Source: Mortierella sp. BCC40632 (taxonomy: Eukaryota > Mortierellomycota > Mortierellomycetes > Mortierellales > Mortierellaceae). From it: 64,000 nucleotides of DNA. The number at the start of each line of letters is the position of its first letter. The first letter of the stretch is position 1. This document shows, piece after piece, positions 44,966 to 57,900 of the stretch. The stretch is taken from assembly GCA_011634665.1 (NCBI GenBank), contig WAEK01000008.1, positions 2,473,501 to 2,537,500 on the forward strand. Direction: 5' to 3'. A model generated the notes under the pieces. That model made no database searches, was not told the DNA's origin, and saw only the letters and a list, made by a program, of their open reading frames with translations. Both the position numbers and the translations under genes were made by a program.

Positions 44966-47900
44966 GTAGCCGGAGACAGAAATGGCCACCATCCCTAAGT
45001 GGACACCTACGCCCGATGATTTTTGTATGCAGATTGACAGGCGGGACACCTAGGCATGATCATCTCTGGGGGTTGCTGGCTGAGGGGGACACCTACGCCA
45101 GGGGTCGTAGGAGAAAGACATATAATATAGTGGGGCCAGTTTACAGAAGGGCCACCGACGCCCGTGGCCCGAGGAGAACTCCAGCTGTGCAAAGAGTCCA
45201 AGCGAGGGAACCTACGCCAAAAGCCACGCCAAAGAGTCCAAGCGAGGGACACCTACGCCAAAAAGAGTCCAAGCGAGGGACACCTACGCCAAAAAGAAGT
45301 CCAAGCGAGGGACACCTACGCCAAAGAGTCGAGGGACACCTACGCCAAAGAGTCCAAGCGAGGGACACCTACGTCACAGAATCCATGCATGGGACTATCG
45401 CGCCAAATATCTCATCCTAAGCTCCTTGACCGACTCGGCTCCTTAGCGTAACATTTTTTTTTGTGGACTGGGAATATATCATTGTCATCATTCCAGCCTT
45501 GGAGTAGCCGGAGACAGAAATGGCCACCATCCCTAAGTGGACACCTACGCCCGATGATTTTTGTATGCAGATTGACAGGCGGGACACCTAGGCATGATCA
45601 TCTCTGGGGGGTTGCTGGCTGAGGGGACACCTACGCCAGGGGTCGTAGGAGAAAAGACATATAATATAGTGGGGCCAGTTTACAGAAGGGGCCACCGCGC
45701 CCGACGCCCGTGGCCCGAGGAGAACTCCAGCTGTGACAAAGAGTCCAAGCGAGGGACACCTACGCCAAAGAGTCCAAGCGAGGGACACACGCCAAAGAGT
45801 CCAAAGGGACACCTACGCCAAAGAGTCCAAGCGAGGGACACCTAAAACGCCAAAGAGTCCAAGCGAGGGACACCTACGCCAAAGTCCAAGTCCAAGCGAG
45901 GGACACCTACGTCACAGAATCCATGCATGGGACTATCGCGCCAAATATCTCATCCTAAGCTCCTTGACCGACTCGGCTCCTTAGCGTAACATTTTTTTTT
46001 TTTGTGGACTGGGAATATATCATTGTCATCATTCCAGCCTTGGAGTAGCCGGAGACAGAAATGGCCACCATCCCTAAGTGGACACCTACGCCCGATGATT
46101 TTTGTATGCAGATTGACAGGCGGGACACCTAGGCATGATCATCTCTGGGGGTTGCTGGCTGAGGGGGGACACCTACGCCAGGGGTCGTAGGAGAAAGACA
46201 TATAATATAGTGGGGCCAGTTTACAGAAGGGCCACCGACGCCCGTGGCCCGAGGAGAACTCCAGCTGTGACAAAGAGTCCAAGCGAGGGACAACGCCAAA
46301 GAGTCCAAGCGAGGGACACCTACGCCAAAGAGTCCAAGCGAGGGACACCTACGCCAAAGAGTCCAAGCGAGGGACACCTACGCCAAAGAGTCCAAGCGAG
46401 GGACACATACGCCAAAAAGTCCAAGCGAGGGGACACCTACGCCAAAGAGTCCAAGCGAGGGACACCTACGTCACAGAATCCATGCATGGGACTATCGCGC
46501 CAAATATCTCATCCTAAGCTCCTTGACCGACTCGGCTCCTTAGCGTAACATTTTTTTTTGTGGACTGGGAATATATCATTGTCATCATTCCAGCCTTGGA
46601 GTAGCCGGAGACAGAAATGGCCACCATCCCTAAGTGGACACCTACGCCCGATGATTTTTGTATGCAGATTGACAGGCGGGACACCTAGGCATGATCATCT
46701 CTGGGGGGTTGCTGGCTGAGGGGACACCTACGCCAGGGGTCGTAGGAGAAAGACATATAATATAGTGGGGCCAGTTTACAGAAGGGCCACCGACGCCCGT
46801 GGCCCGAGGAGAACTCCAGCTGTGACAAAGAGTCCAAGCGAGGGACACCTACGCCAAAGAGTCCAAGCGAGGGACCAAAAGAGTCCAAGCGAGGGACACC
46901 TACGCAAAAGAGTCCAAGCGAGGGACACCTACGCCAAAGAGTCCAAGCGAGGGACACCTACGCCAAAGAGTCCAAGCGAGGGACACCTACGCCAAAGAGT
47001 CCAAGCGAGGGACACCTACGTCACAGAATCCATGCATGGGACTATCGCGCCAAATATCTCATCCTAAGCTCCTTGACCGACTCGGCTCCTTAGCGTAACA
47101 TTTTTTTTTTTGTGGACTGGGAATATATCATTGTCATCATTCCAGCCTTGGAGTAGCCGGAGACAGAAATGGCCACCATCCCTAAGTGGACACCTACGCC
47201 CGATGATTTTTGTATGCAGATTGACAGGCGGGACACCTAGGCATGATCATCTCTGGGGGGTTGCTGGCTGAGGGGGGACACCTACGCCAGGGGGTCGTAG
47301 GAGAAAGACATATAATATAGTGGGGCCAGTTTACAGAAGGGCCACCGACGCCCGTGGCCCGAGGAGAACTCCAGCTGTGACAAAGAGTCCAAGCGAGGGA
47401 CACCTACGCCAAAGAGTCCAAGCGAGGGACACCTACGCCAAAGAGAGACACCTCAAAAGTCCAAGCGAGGGACACCTACGCCAAAGAGTCCAAGCGAGGG
47501 ACACCTACGCCAAAAGAGTCCAAGCGAGGGACACCTACGCCAAAGAGTCCAAGCGAGGGGGACACCTACGTCACAGAATCCATGCATGGGACTATCGCGC
47601 CAAATATCTCATCCTAAGCTCCTTGACCGACTCGGCTCCTTAGCGTAACATTTTTTTTTGTGGACTGGGAATATATCATTGTCATCATTCCAGCCTTGGA
47701 GTAGCCGGAGACAGAAATGGCCACCATCCCTAAGTGGACCTAAGTGGACACCTACGCCCGATGATTTTTGTATGCAGATTGACAGGCGGGACACCTAGGC
47801 ATGATCATCTCTGGGGGGTTGCTGGCTGAGGGGACACCTACGCCAGGGGTCGTAGGAGAAAGACATATAATATAGTGGGGCCAGTTTACAGAAGGGCCAC

Positions 47901-50900
47901 CGACGCCCGTGGCCCGAGGAGAACTCCAGCTGTGACAAAGAGTCCAAGCGAGGGACACCTACGCCAAAGAGTCCAAGCGAGGGACACCTACGCCAAAGAG
48001 TCCAAGCGAGGGACACCTACGCCAAAGAGTCCAAGCGAGGGACACCTACGCCAAAGAGTCCAAGCGAGGGACACCTACGCCAAAGAGTCCAAGCGAGGGA
48101 CACCTCCAAGCGAGGGCCAAAGAGTCCAAGCGAGGGACACCTACGTCACAGAATCCATGCATGGGACTATCGCGCCAAATATCTCATCCTAAGCTCCTTG
48201 ACCGACTCGGCTCCTTAGCGTATTTTTTTTTTTTGTGGACTGGGAATATATCATTGTCATCATTCCAGCCTTGGAGTAGCCGGAGACAGAAATGGCCACC
48301 ATCCCTAAGTGGACACCTACGCCCGATGATTTTTGTATGCAGATTGACAGGCGGGACACCTAGGCATGATCATCTCTGGGGGTTGCTGGCTGAGGGGGGA
48401 CACCTACGCCAGGGGTCGTAGGAGAAAGACATATAATATAGTGGGGCCAGTTTACAGAAGGGCCACCGACGCCCGTGGCCCGAGGAGAACTCCAGCTGTG
48501 ACAAAGAGTCCAAGCGAGGGACACCTACGCCAAAGAGTCCAAGCGAGGGGGCCAAAGAGTCCAAGCGAGGGACACCTACGCCAAAAAGAGTCCAAGCGAG
48601 GGACACCTACGCCAAAGAGTCCAAGCGAGGGACACCTACGCCAAAGAGTCCAAGCGAGGGACACCTACGTCACAGAATCCATGCATGGGACTATCGCGCC
48701 AAATATCTCATCCTAAGCTCCTTGACCGACTCGGCTCCTTAGCGTAACATTTTTTTTTGTGGACTGGGAATATATCATTGTCATCATTCCAGCCTTGGAG
48801 TAGCCGGAGACAGAAATGGCCACCATCCCTAAGTGGACACCTACGCCCGATGATTTTTGTATGCAGATTGACAGGCGGGACACCTAGGCATGATCATCTC
48901 TGGGGGGTTGCTGGCTGAGGGGACACCTACGCCAGGGGTCGTAGGAGAAAGACATATAATATAGTGGGGCCAGTTTACAGAAGGGCCACCGACGCCCGTG
49001 GCCCGAGGAGAACTCCAGCTGTGACAAAGAGTCCAAGCGAGGGACACCACGCCAAAGAGTCCAAGAGGGACACCTACGCCAAAAGTCCAAGCGAGGGACA
49101 CCTACGCCAAAGAGTCCAAGCGAGGGACACCTACGCCAAAGAGTCCAAGCGAGGGACACCTACGCCAAAGAGTCCAAGCGAGGGACACCTACGTCACAGA
49201 ATCCATGCATGGGACTATCGCGCCAAATATCTCATCCTAAGCTCCTTGACCGACTCGGCTCCTTAGCGTAACATTTTTTTTTTTGTGGACTGGGAATATA
49301 TCATTGTCATCATTCCAGCCTTGGAGTAGCCGGAGACAGAAATGGCCACCATCCCTAAGTGGACACCTACGCCCGATGATTTTTGTATGCAGATTGACAG
49401 GCGGGACACCTAGGCATGATCATCTCTGGGGGTTGCTGGCTGAGGGGGACACCTACGCCAGGGGTCGTAGGAGAAAGACATATAATATAGTGGGGCCAGT
49501 TTACAGAAGGGCCACCGACGCCCGTGGCCCGAGGAGAACTCCAGCTGTGACAAAGAGTCCAAGCGAGGGACACCTACGCCAAAGAGTCCAAGCGAGGGAC
49601 ACCTACGCCAAAAGAGCGAGGGTCCAAAAGTCCAAGGGAGGGACACCTACGCCAAAGAGTCCAAGCGAGGGACACCTACGCCAAAGAGTCCAAGCGAGGG
49701 ACACCTACGTCACAGAATCCATGCATGGGACTATCATCGCGCCAAATATCTCATCCTAAGCTCCTTGACCGACTCGGCTCCTTAGCGTAACATTTTTTTT
49801 TGTGGACTGGGAATATATCATTGTCATCATTCCAGCCTTGGAGTAGCCGGAGACAGAAATGGCCACCATCCCTAAGTGGACACCTACGCCCGATGATTTT
49901 TGTATGCAGATTGACAGGCGGGACACCTAGGCATGATCATCTCTGGGGGGTTGCTGGCTGAGGGGACACCTACGCCAGGGGTCGTAGGAAAAGACATATA
50001 ATATAGTGGGGCCAGTTTACAGAAGGGCCACCGACGCCCGTGGCCCGAGGAGAACCAGCTGTGACAAAGAGTCCAAGCGAGGGACACCTACGCCAAAGAG
50101 TCCAAGCGAGGGACACCAACGCCAAATGTTGGCTGGGGAGTCCAACGCCAAAGAAGTCCAAGCGAGGGACAGCGAGGGACACCTACGCCAAAGAGTCCAA
50201 AGGGACACCTACGCCAAAGAGTCCAACGAGGGACACCTACGCCAAAGAGTCCAAGCGAGGGACACCTACGTCACAGAATCCATGCATGGGACTATCGCGC
50301 CAAATATCTCATCCTAAGCTCCTTGACCGACTCGGCTCCTTAGCGTAACATTTTTTTTTGTGGACTGGGAATATATCATTGTCATCATTCCAGCCTTGGA
50401 GTAGCCGGAGACAGAAATGGCCACCATCCCTAAGTGGACACCTACGCCCGATGATTTTTTGTATGCAGATTGACAGGCGGGACACCTAGGCATGATCATC
50501 TCTGGGGGTTGCTGGCTGAGGGGACACCTTACGCCAGGGGTCGTAGGAGAAAAGACATATAATATAGTGGGGCCAGTTTACAGAAGGGCCACCGACGCCC
50601 GTGGCCCGAGGAGAACTCCAGCTGTGACAAAGAGTCCAAGCGAGGGACACCTACGCCAAAGAGTCCAAGCCAAAGAGTCCAAGCGAGGGACACCTACGCC
50701 AAAGAGTCCAAGCGAGTACGCCAAAGAGTCCAAGCGAGGGACACCTACGCCAAAGGAGTCCAAGCGAGGGACACCTACGCCGCCAAAGAGTCCAAGCGAG
50801 GGACACCTACGTCACAGAATCCATGCATGGGACTATCGCGCCAAATATCTCATCCTAAGCTCCTTGACCGACTCGGCTCCTTAGCGTAACATTTTTTTTT

Positions 50901-52236
50901 GTGGACTGGGAATATATCATTGTCATCATTCCAGCCTTGGAGTAGCCGGAGACAGAAATGGCCACCATCCCTAAGTGGACACCTACGCCCGATGATTTTT
51001 GTATGCAGATTGACAGGCGGGACACCTAGGCATGATCATCTCTGGGGGGTTGCTGGCTGAGGGGACACCTACGCCAGGGGTCGTAGGAGAAAGACATATA
51101 ATATAGTGGGGCCAGTTTACAGAAGGGCCACCGACGCCCGTGGCCCGAGGAGAACTCCAGCTGTGACAAAGAGTCCAAGCGAGGGACACCTACGCCAAAG
51201 AGTCCAAGCGAGGGACACCTACGCCAAAGAGTCCAAGCGAGGGACACCTACGCCAAAGGAGTCCAAGCGAGGGACACCTACGCCAAAGAGTCCAAGCGAG
51301 GGACACCTACGCCAAAGAGTCCAAGCGAGGGACACCTACGTCACAGAATCCATGCATGGGACTATCGCGCCAAATATCTCATCCTAAGCTCCTTGACCGA
51401 CTCGGCTCCTTAGCGTAACATTTTTTTTTTTTTTGTGGACTGGGAATATATCATTGTCATCATTCCAGCCTTGGAGTAGCCGGAGACAGAAATGGCCACC
51501 ATCCCTAAGTGGACACCTACGCCCGATGATTTTTGTATGCAGATTGACAGGCGGGACACCTAGGCATGATCATCTCTGGGGGGTTGCTGGCTGAGGGGAC
51601 ACCTACGCCAGGGGTCGTAGGAGAAAGACATATAATATAGTGGGGCCAGTTTACAGAAGGGCCACCGACGCCCGTGGCCCGAGGAGAACTCCAGCTGTGA
51701 CAAAGAGTCCAAGCGAGGGACACCTACGCCAAAGAGTCCAAGCGAGGGACACCTACGCCAAAGATTCCAAGCGAGGGACACCTACGCCAAAGAGTCCAAG
51801 CGAGGGACACCTACGCCAAAAGAGTCCAAGCGAGGGACACCTACGCCAAAGAGTCCAAGCGAGGGACACCTACGTCACAGAATCCATGCATGGGACTATC
51901 GCGCCAAATATCTCATCCTAAGCTCCTTGACCGACTCGGCTCCTTAGCGTAACCTTTTTTTTTTTTGTGGACTGGGAATATATCATTGTCATCATTCCAG
52001 CCTTGGAGTAGCCGGAGACAGAAATGGCCACCATCCCTAAGTGGACACCTACGCCCGATGATTTTTGTATGCAGATTGACAGGCGGGACACCTAGGCATG
52101 ATCATCTCTGGGGGGTTGCTGGCTGAGGGGACACCTACGCCAGGGGTCGTAGGAGAAAGACATATAATATAGTGGGGCCAGTTTACAGAAGGGCCACCGA
52201 CGCCCGTGGCCCGAGGAGAACTCCAGCTGTGACAAA

Positions 52237-52437
52237 GAGTCCAAGCGAGGGACACCTACGCCAAAGAGTCCAAGCGAGGGACACCTACGCCAAAGAGTCC
52301 AAGCGAGGGACACCTACGCCAAAGAGTCCAAGCGAGGGACACCTACGCCAAAGAGTCCAAGCGAGGGACACCTACGCCAAAGAGTCCAAGCGAGGGACAC
52401 CTACGCCAAAGAGTCCAAGCGAGGGACACCTACGTCA
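52237..52437. repeat. nested 29-bp minisatellite (representative unit)
   Basis: Seven clean copies here of a 29-bp repeat with core AAGCGAGGGACACCTACGCC. Units hold roughly five to nine copies. The last copy always changes to ACGTCACAG, so the run has fixed edges. Shorter relatives (GGACACCTACGCC) occur twice in the left block, so the minisatellite probably arose from sequence already in the unit. Confidence 0.95.
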
Positions 52438-53096
52438 CAGAATCCATGCATGGGACTATCGCGCCAAATATCTCATCCTAAGCTCCTTGACCGACTCGGC
52501 TCCTTAGCGTAACATTTTTTTTTGTGGACTGGGAATATATCATTGTCATCATTCCAGCCTTGGAGTAGCCGGAGACAGAAATGGCCACCATCCCTAAGTG
52601 GACACCTACGCCCGATGATTTTTGTATGCAGATTGACAGGCGGGACACCTAGGCATGATCATCTCTGGGGGGTTGCTGGCTGAGGGGACACCCTACGCCA
52701 GGGGTCGTAGGGAAAAGACATATAATATAGTGGGGCCAGTTTTACAGAAGGGCCACCGACGCCCGCCCGTGGCCCGAGGAGAACTCCAGCTGTGACAAAG
52801 AGTCCAAGCGAGGGACACCTACGCCAAAGAGTCCAAGCGAGGGACACCTACGCCAAAGAGTCCAAGCGAGGGACACCTACGCCAAAGAGTCCAAGCGAGG
52901 GACACCTACGCCAAAGAGTCCAAGCGAGGGACACCTACGCCAAAAGAGTCCAAGCGAGGGACACCTACGTCACAGAATCCATGCATGGGACTATCGCGCC
53001 AAATATCTCATCCTAAGCTCCTTGACCGACTCGGCTCCTTAGCGTTTTTTTTTTTTTTTTGTGGACTGGGAATATATCATTGTCATCATTCCAGCC

Positions 53097-54989
53097 TTGG
53101 AGTAGCCGGAGACAGAAATGGCCACCATCCCTAAGTGGACACCTACGCCCGATGATTTTTGTATGCAGATTGACAGGCGGGACACCTAGGCATGATCATC
53201 TCTGGGGGGTTGCTGGCTGAGGGGACACCTACGCCAGGGGTCGTAGGAGAAAGACATATAATATAGTGGGAACTCCGACAAGGAGAGTTTACAGAAGGGC
53301 CACCGACGCCCGTGGCCCAAGAGGGAGAACTCCAGCCAGACAAAAGGGACATTTACGCCAAAGAGTCCAGGGACACCTACGCCAAAAGTCCAATCCCTAA
53401 GTGGACACCTACGCCCGATGATTTTTGTATGCAGATTGAGGGACACCTAGGCCAAAGAGTCAAGCGAGGGGACACCTACAAATAGTCCCCACGAGGAGCC
53501 TGTGAAAAGAGTCCAAGCGAGGGACACCTACGCCAAAGAGTCCAAGCGAGGGACACCTACGCCAAAGAGTCCAAGCGAGGGACACCTACGCCAACGTCCA
53601 AGGGACGCCAAGAGTCCAAGCGAGGGACACCTACGTCACAGAATCCATGCATGGGACTATCGCGCCAAATATCTCATCCTAAGCTCCTTGACCGACTCGG
53701 CTCCTTAGCGTAACATTTTTTTTTTTTGTGGACTGGGAATATATCATTGTCATCATTCCAGCCTTGGAGTAGCCGGAGACAGAAATGGCCACCATCCCTA
53801 AGTGGACACCTACGCCCGATGATTTTTGTATGCAGATTGACAGGCGGGACACCTAGGCATGATCATCTCTGGGGGGTTGCTGGCTGAGGGGACACCTACG
53901 CCAGGGGTCGTAGGAGAAAGACATATAATATAGTGGGGCCAGTTTACAGAAGGGCCACCGACGCCCGTGGCCCGAGGAGAACTCCAGCTGTGACAAAAGA
54001 GTCCAAGCACGCCAAAGGGACACCTACGCCAAAGAGTCCAAGCGAGGGACACCTACGCCAAAGAGTCCAAGCGAGGGACACCTACGCCAAAGAGTCCAAG
54101 CGAGGGACACCTACGCCAAAGAGTCCAAGCGAGGGACACCTACGCCAAAGAGTCCAAGCGAGGGACACCTACGTCACAGAATCCATGCATGGGACTATCG
54201 CGCCAAATATCTCATCCTAAGCTCCTTGACCGACTCGGCTCCTTAGCGTAACATTTTTTTTTGTGGACTGGGAATATATCATTGTCATCATTCCAGCCTT
54301 GGAGTAGCCGGAGACAGAAATGGCCACCAGCTCCCTAAGTGGACACACCTACGCCCGATGATTTTTGTATGCATTGACAGGGATTGACAGGCTGGGGGTT
54401 GCTGGCTGAGGGGGACACCTAGGCATGATCATCTCTGGGGGTTGCTGGCTGAGGGGACACCTACGCAAAGGGGTCGTAGGAGAAAGACATATAATATAGT
54501 GGGGCCAGTTTACAGAAGGGAAGGGCCACCGACGCCCGTGGCCCGAGGAGAACTCCAGCGACTCGGTGACAAAGAGTCCAAGCAGAAATGGGACACCTAA
54601 CGCCAAATTTTTCCAAGCGAGGGACACACCTAGGCATGATCATCTCTGGGGGTTGCTGGCGAGGGGACACCTACGCCAAAAGTCCAAGCTTGAGGGACAC
54701 CAACGCCAAAGAGTCGTGGCCCGAGGGAACACCTGTGACAAAGAGCCGAAAGAGTCCAAGCGAGGGACACCTACGCCAAAGAGTCCAAGCGAGGGACACC
54801 TACGCCAAAGAGTCCAAGCGAGGGACACCTACGCCAAAAGAGTCCAAGCGAGAGGGGACACCTACGTCACAGAATCCATGCATGGGACTATCGCGCCAAA
54901 TATCTCATCCTAAGCTCCTTGACCGACTCGGCTCCTTAGCGTAATTTTTTTTTTTTGTGGACTGGGAATATATCATTGTCATCATTCCA
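53097..54989. repeat. rearranged units within the array
   Basis: The units at 53097 and 54299 contain misplaced pieces of the left block (near 53395-53440 and 54370-54440, 54625-54665) among broken 29-bp repeats, and are about 110-130 bp longer than the mean. The unit between them, at 53763, is regular. Confidence 0.8.
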
Positions 54990-57900
54990 GCCTTGGAGTA
55001 GCCGGAGACAGAAATGGCCACCATCCCTAAGTGGACACCTACGCCCGATGATTTTTGTATGCAGATTGACAGGCGGGACACCTAGGCATGATCATCTCTG
55101 GGGGTTGCTGGCTGAGGGGGACACCTACGCCAGGGGTCGTAGGAAAAGACATATAATATAGTGGGGCCAGTTTACAGAAGGGGGCCACCGACGCCCGTGG
55201 CCCGAGGAGAACTCCAGCTGTGACAAAGAGTCCAAGCGAGGGACACCTACGCCAAAGAGTCCAAGCGAGGGACACCTACGCCAAAGAGTCCAAGCGAGGG
55301 ACACCTACGCCAAAGAGTCCAAGCGAGGGACACCTACGCCAAAGAGTCCAAGCGAGGGACACCTACGCCAAAGAGTCCAAGCGAGGGACACCTACGTCAC
55401 AGAATCCATGCATGGGACTATCGCGCCAAATATCTCATCCTAAGCTCCTTGACCGACTCGGCTCCTTAGCGTAACATTTTTTTTTGTGGACTGGGAATAT
55501 ATCATTGTCATCATTCCAGCCTTGGAGTAGCCGGAGACAGAAATGGCCACCATCCCTAAGTGGACACCTACGCCCGATGATTTTTGTATGCAGATTGACA
55601 GGCGGGACACCTAGGCATGATCATCTCTGGGGGGTTGCTGGCTGAGGGGACACCTACGCCAGGGGTCGTAGGAGAAAAGACATATAATATAGTGGGGCCA
55701 GTTTACAGAAGGGCCACCGACGCCCGTGGCCCGAGGAGAACTCCAGCTGTGACAAAGAGTCCAAGCGAGGGACACCTACGCCAAAAGTCCAAGCGAGGGA
55801 CACCTACGCCAAAGAGTCCAAGCGAGGGACACCTACGCCAAAGAGTCCAAGCGAGGGACACCTACGCCAAAGAGTCCAAGCGAGGGACACCTACGCCAAA
55901 GAGTCCAAGCGAGGGACACCTACGTCACAGAATCCATGCATGGGACTATCGCGCCAAATATCTCATCCTAAGCTCCTTGACCGACTCGGCTCCTTAGCGT
56001 AACATTTTTTTTTTTGTGGACTGGGAATATATCATTGTCATCATTCCAGCCTTGGAGTAGCCGGAGACAGAAATGGCCACCATCCCTAAGTGGACACCTA
56101 CGCCCGATGATTTTTGTATGCAGATTGACAGGCGGGACACCTAGGCATGATCATCTCTGGGGGGTTGCTGGCTGAGGGGACACCTACGCCAGGGGTCGTA
56201 GGGAGAAAGACATATAATATAGTGGGGCCAGTTTAGAAGAAGGGCCACCGACGCCCGTGGCCCGGGGAGGAGAACTCCAGCTGTGACAAAGAGTCCAAGC
56301 GAGGGACACCTACGCCAAAGAGTCCAAGCGAGGGACACCCGCGCCAAAGAAGGGACACCTACGCCAAAGAGTCCAAGCGAGGGACACCTACGCCAAAGAG
56401 TCCAAGCGAGGGACACCTACGCCAAAAGTCCAAGCGAGGGACACTAAGTGGACACGCCCAAAGAGTCCAAGCGAGGGACACCTACGCCAAAGAGTCCAAG
56501 CGAGGGACACCTACGCCAAAGAGTCCAAGCGAGGGACACCTCCAGAATCCATGCATGGGACTATCGCGCCAAATATCTCATCCTAAGCTCCTTGACCGAC
56601 TCGGCTCCTTAGCGTAACATTTTTTTTTGTGGACTGGGAATATATCATTGTCATCATTCCAGCCTTGGAGTAGCCGGAGACAGAAATGGCCACCATCCCT
56701 AAGTGGACACCTACGCCCGATGATTTTTGTATGCAGATTGACAGGCGGGACACCTAGGCATGATCATCTCTGGGGGGTTGCTGGCTGAGGGGGGACACCT
56801 ACGCCAGGGGTCGTAGGAGAAAGACATATAATATAGTGGGGCCAGTTTACAGAAGGGCCACCGACGCCCGTGGCCCGAGGAGAACTCCAGCTGTGACAAA
56901 GAGTCCAAGCGAGGGACACCTACGCCAAAAGAGTCCAAGCGAGGGACACCTACGCCAAAAGAGTCCAAGCACGCCAAAGAGTCCAAGCGAGGGACACCTA
57001 CGCCAAAGAGTCCAAGCGAGGGACGCCCCAAGCGAGGGACACCTACGCCAAAGAGTCCAAGCGAGGGACACCTACGCCAAAGAGTCCAAGCGAGGGACAC
57101 CTACGTCACAGAATCCATGCATGGGACTATCGCGCCAAATATCTCATCCTAAGCTCCTTGACCGACTCGGCTCCTTAGCGTAACATTTTTTTTTTGTGGA
57201 CTGGGAATATATCATTGTCATCATTCCAGCCTTGGAGTAGCCGGAGACAGAAATGGCCACCATCCCTAAGTGGACACCTACGCCCGATGATTTTTGTATG
57301 CAGATTGACAGGCGGGACACCTAGGCATGATCATCTCTGGGGGTTGCTGGCTGAGGGGGGACACCTACGCCAGGGGTCGTAGGAGAAAGACATATAATAT
57401 AGTGGGGCCAGTTTACAGAAGGGCCACCGACGCCCGTGGCCCGAGGAGAACTCCAGCTGTGACAAAGAGTCCAAGCGAGGGACACCTACGCCAAAGAGTC
57501 CAAGCGAGGGACACCTACGCCAAAGAGTCCAAGCGAGGGACACTACGCCAAAGAGTCCAAAGCGAGGGACACCTACGCCAAAAAGAGTCCAAGCGAGGGA
57601 CACCTACGCCAAAGAGTCCAAGCGAGGGACACCTACGTCACAGAATCCATGCATGGGACTATCGCGCCAAATATCTCATCCTAAGCTCCTTGACCGACTC
57701 GGCTCCTTAGCGTAACATTTTTTTTTGTGGACTGGGAATATATCATTGTCATCATTCCAGCCTTGGAGTAGCCGGAGACAGAAATGGCCACCATCCCTAA
57801 GTGGACACCTACGCCCGATGATTTTTGTATGCAGATTGACAGGCGGGACACCTAGGCATGATCATCTCTGGGGGGTTGCTGGCTGAGGGGGACACCTACG

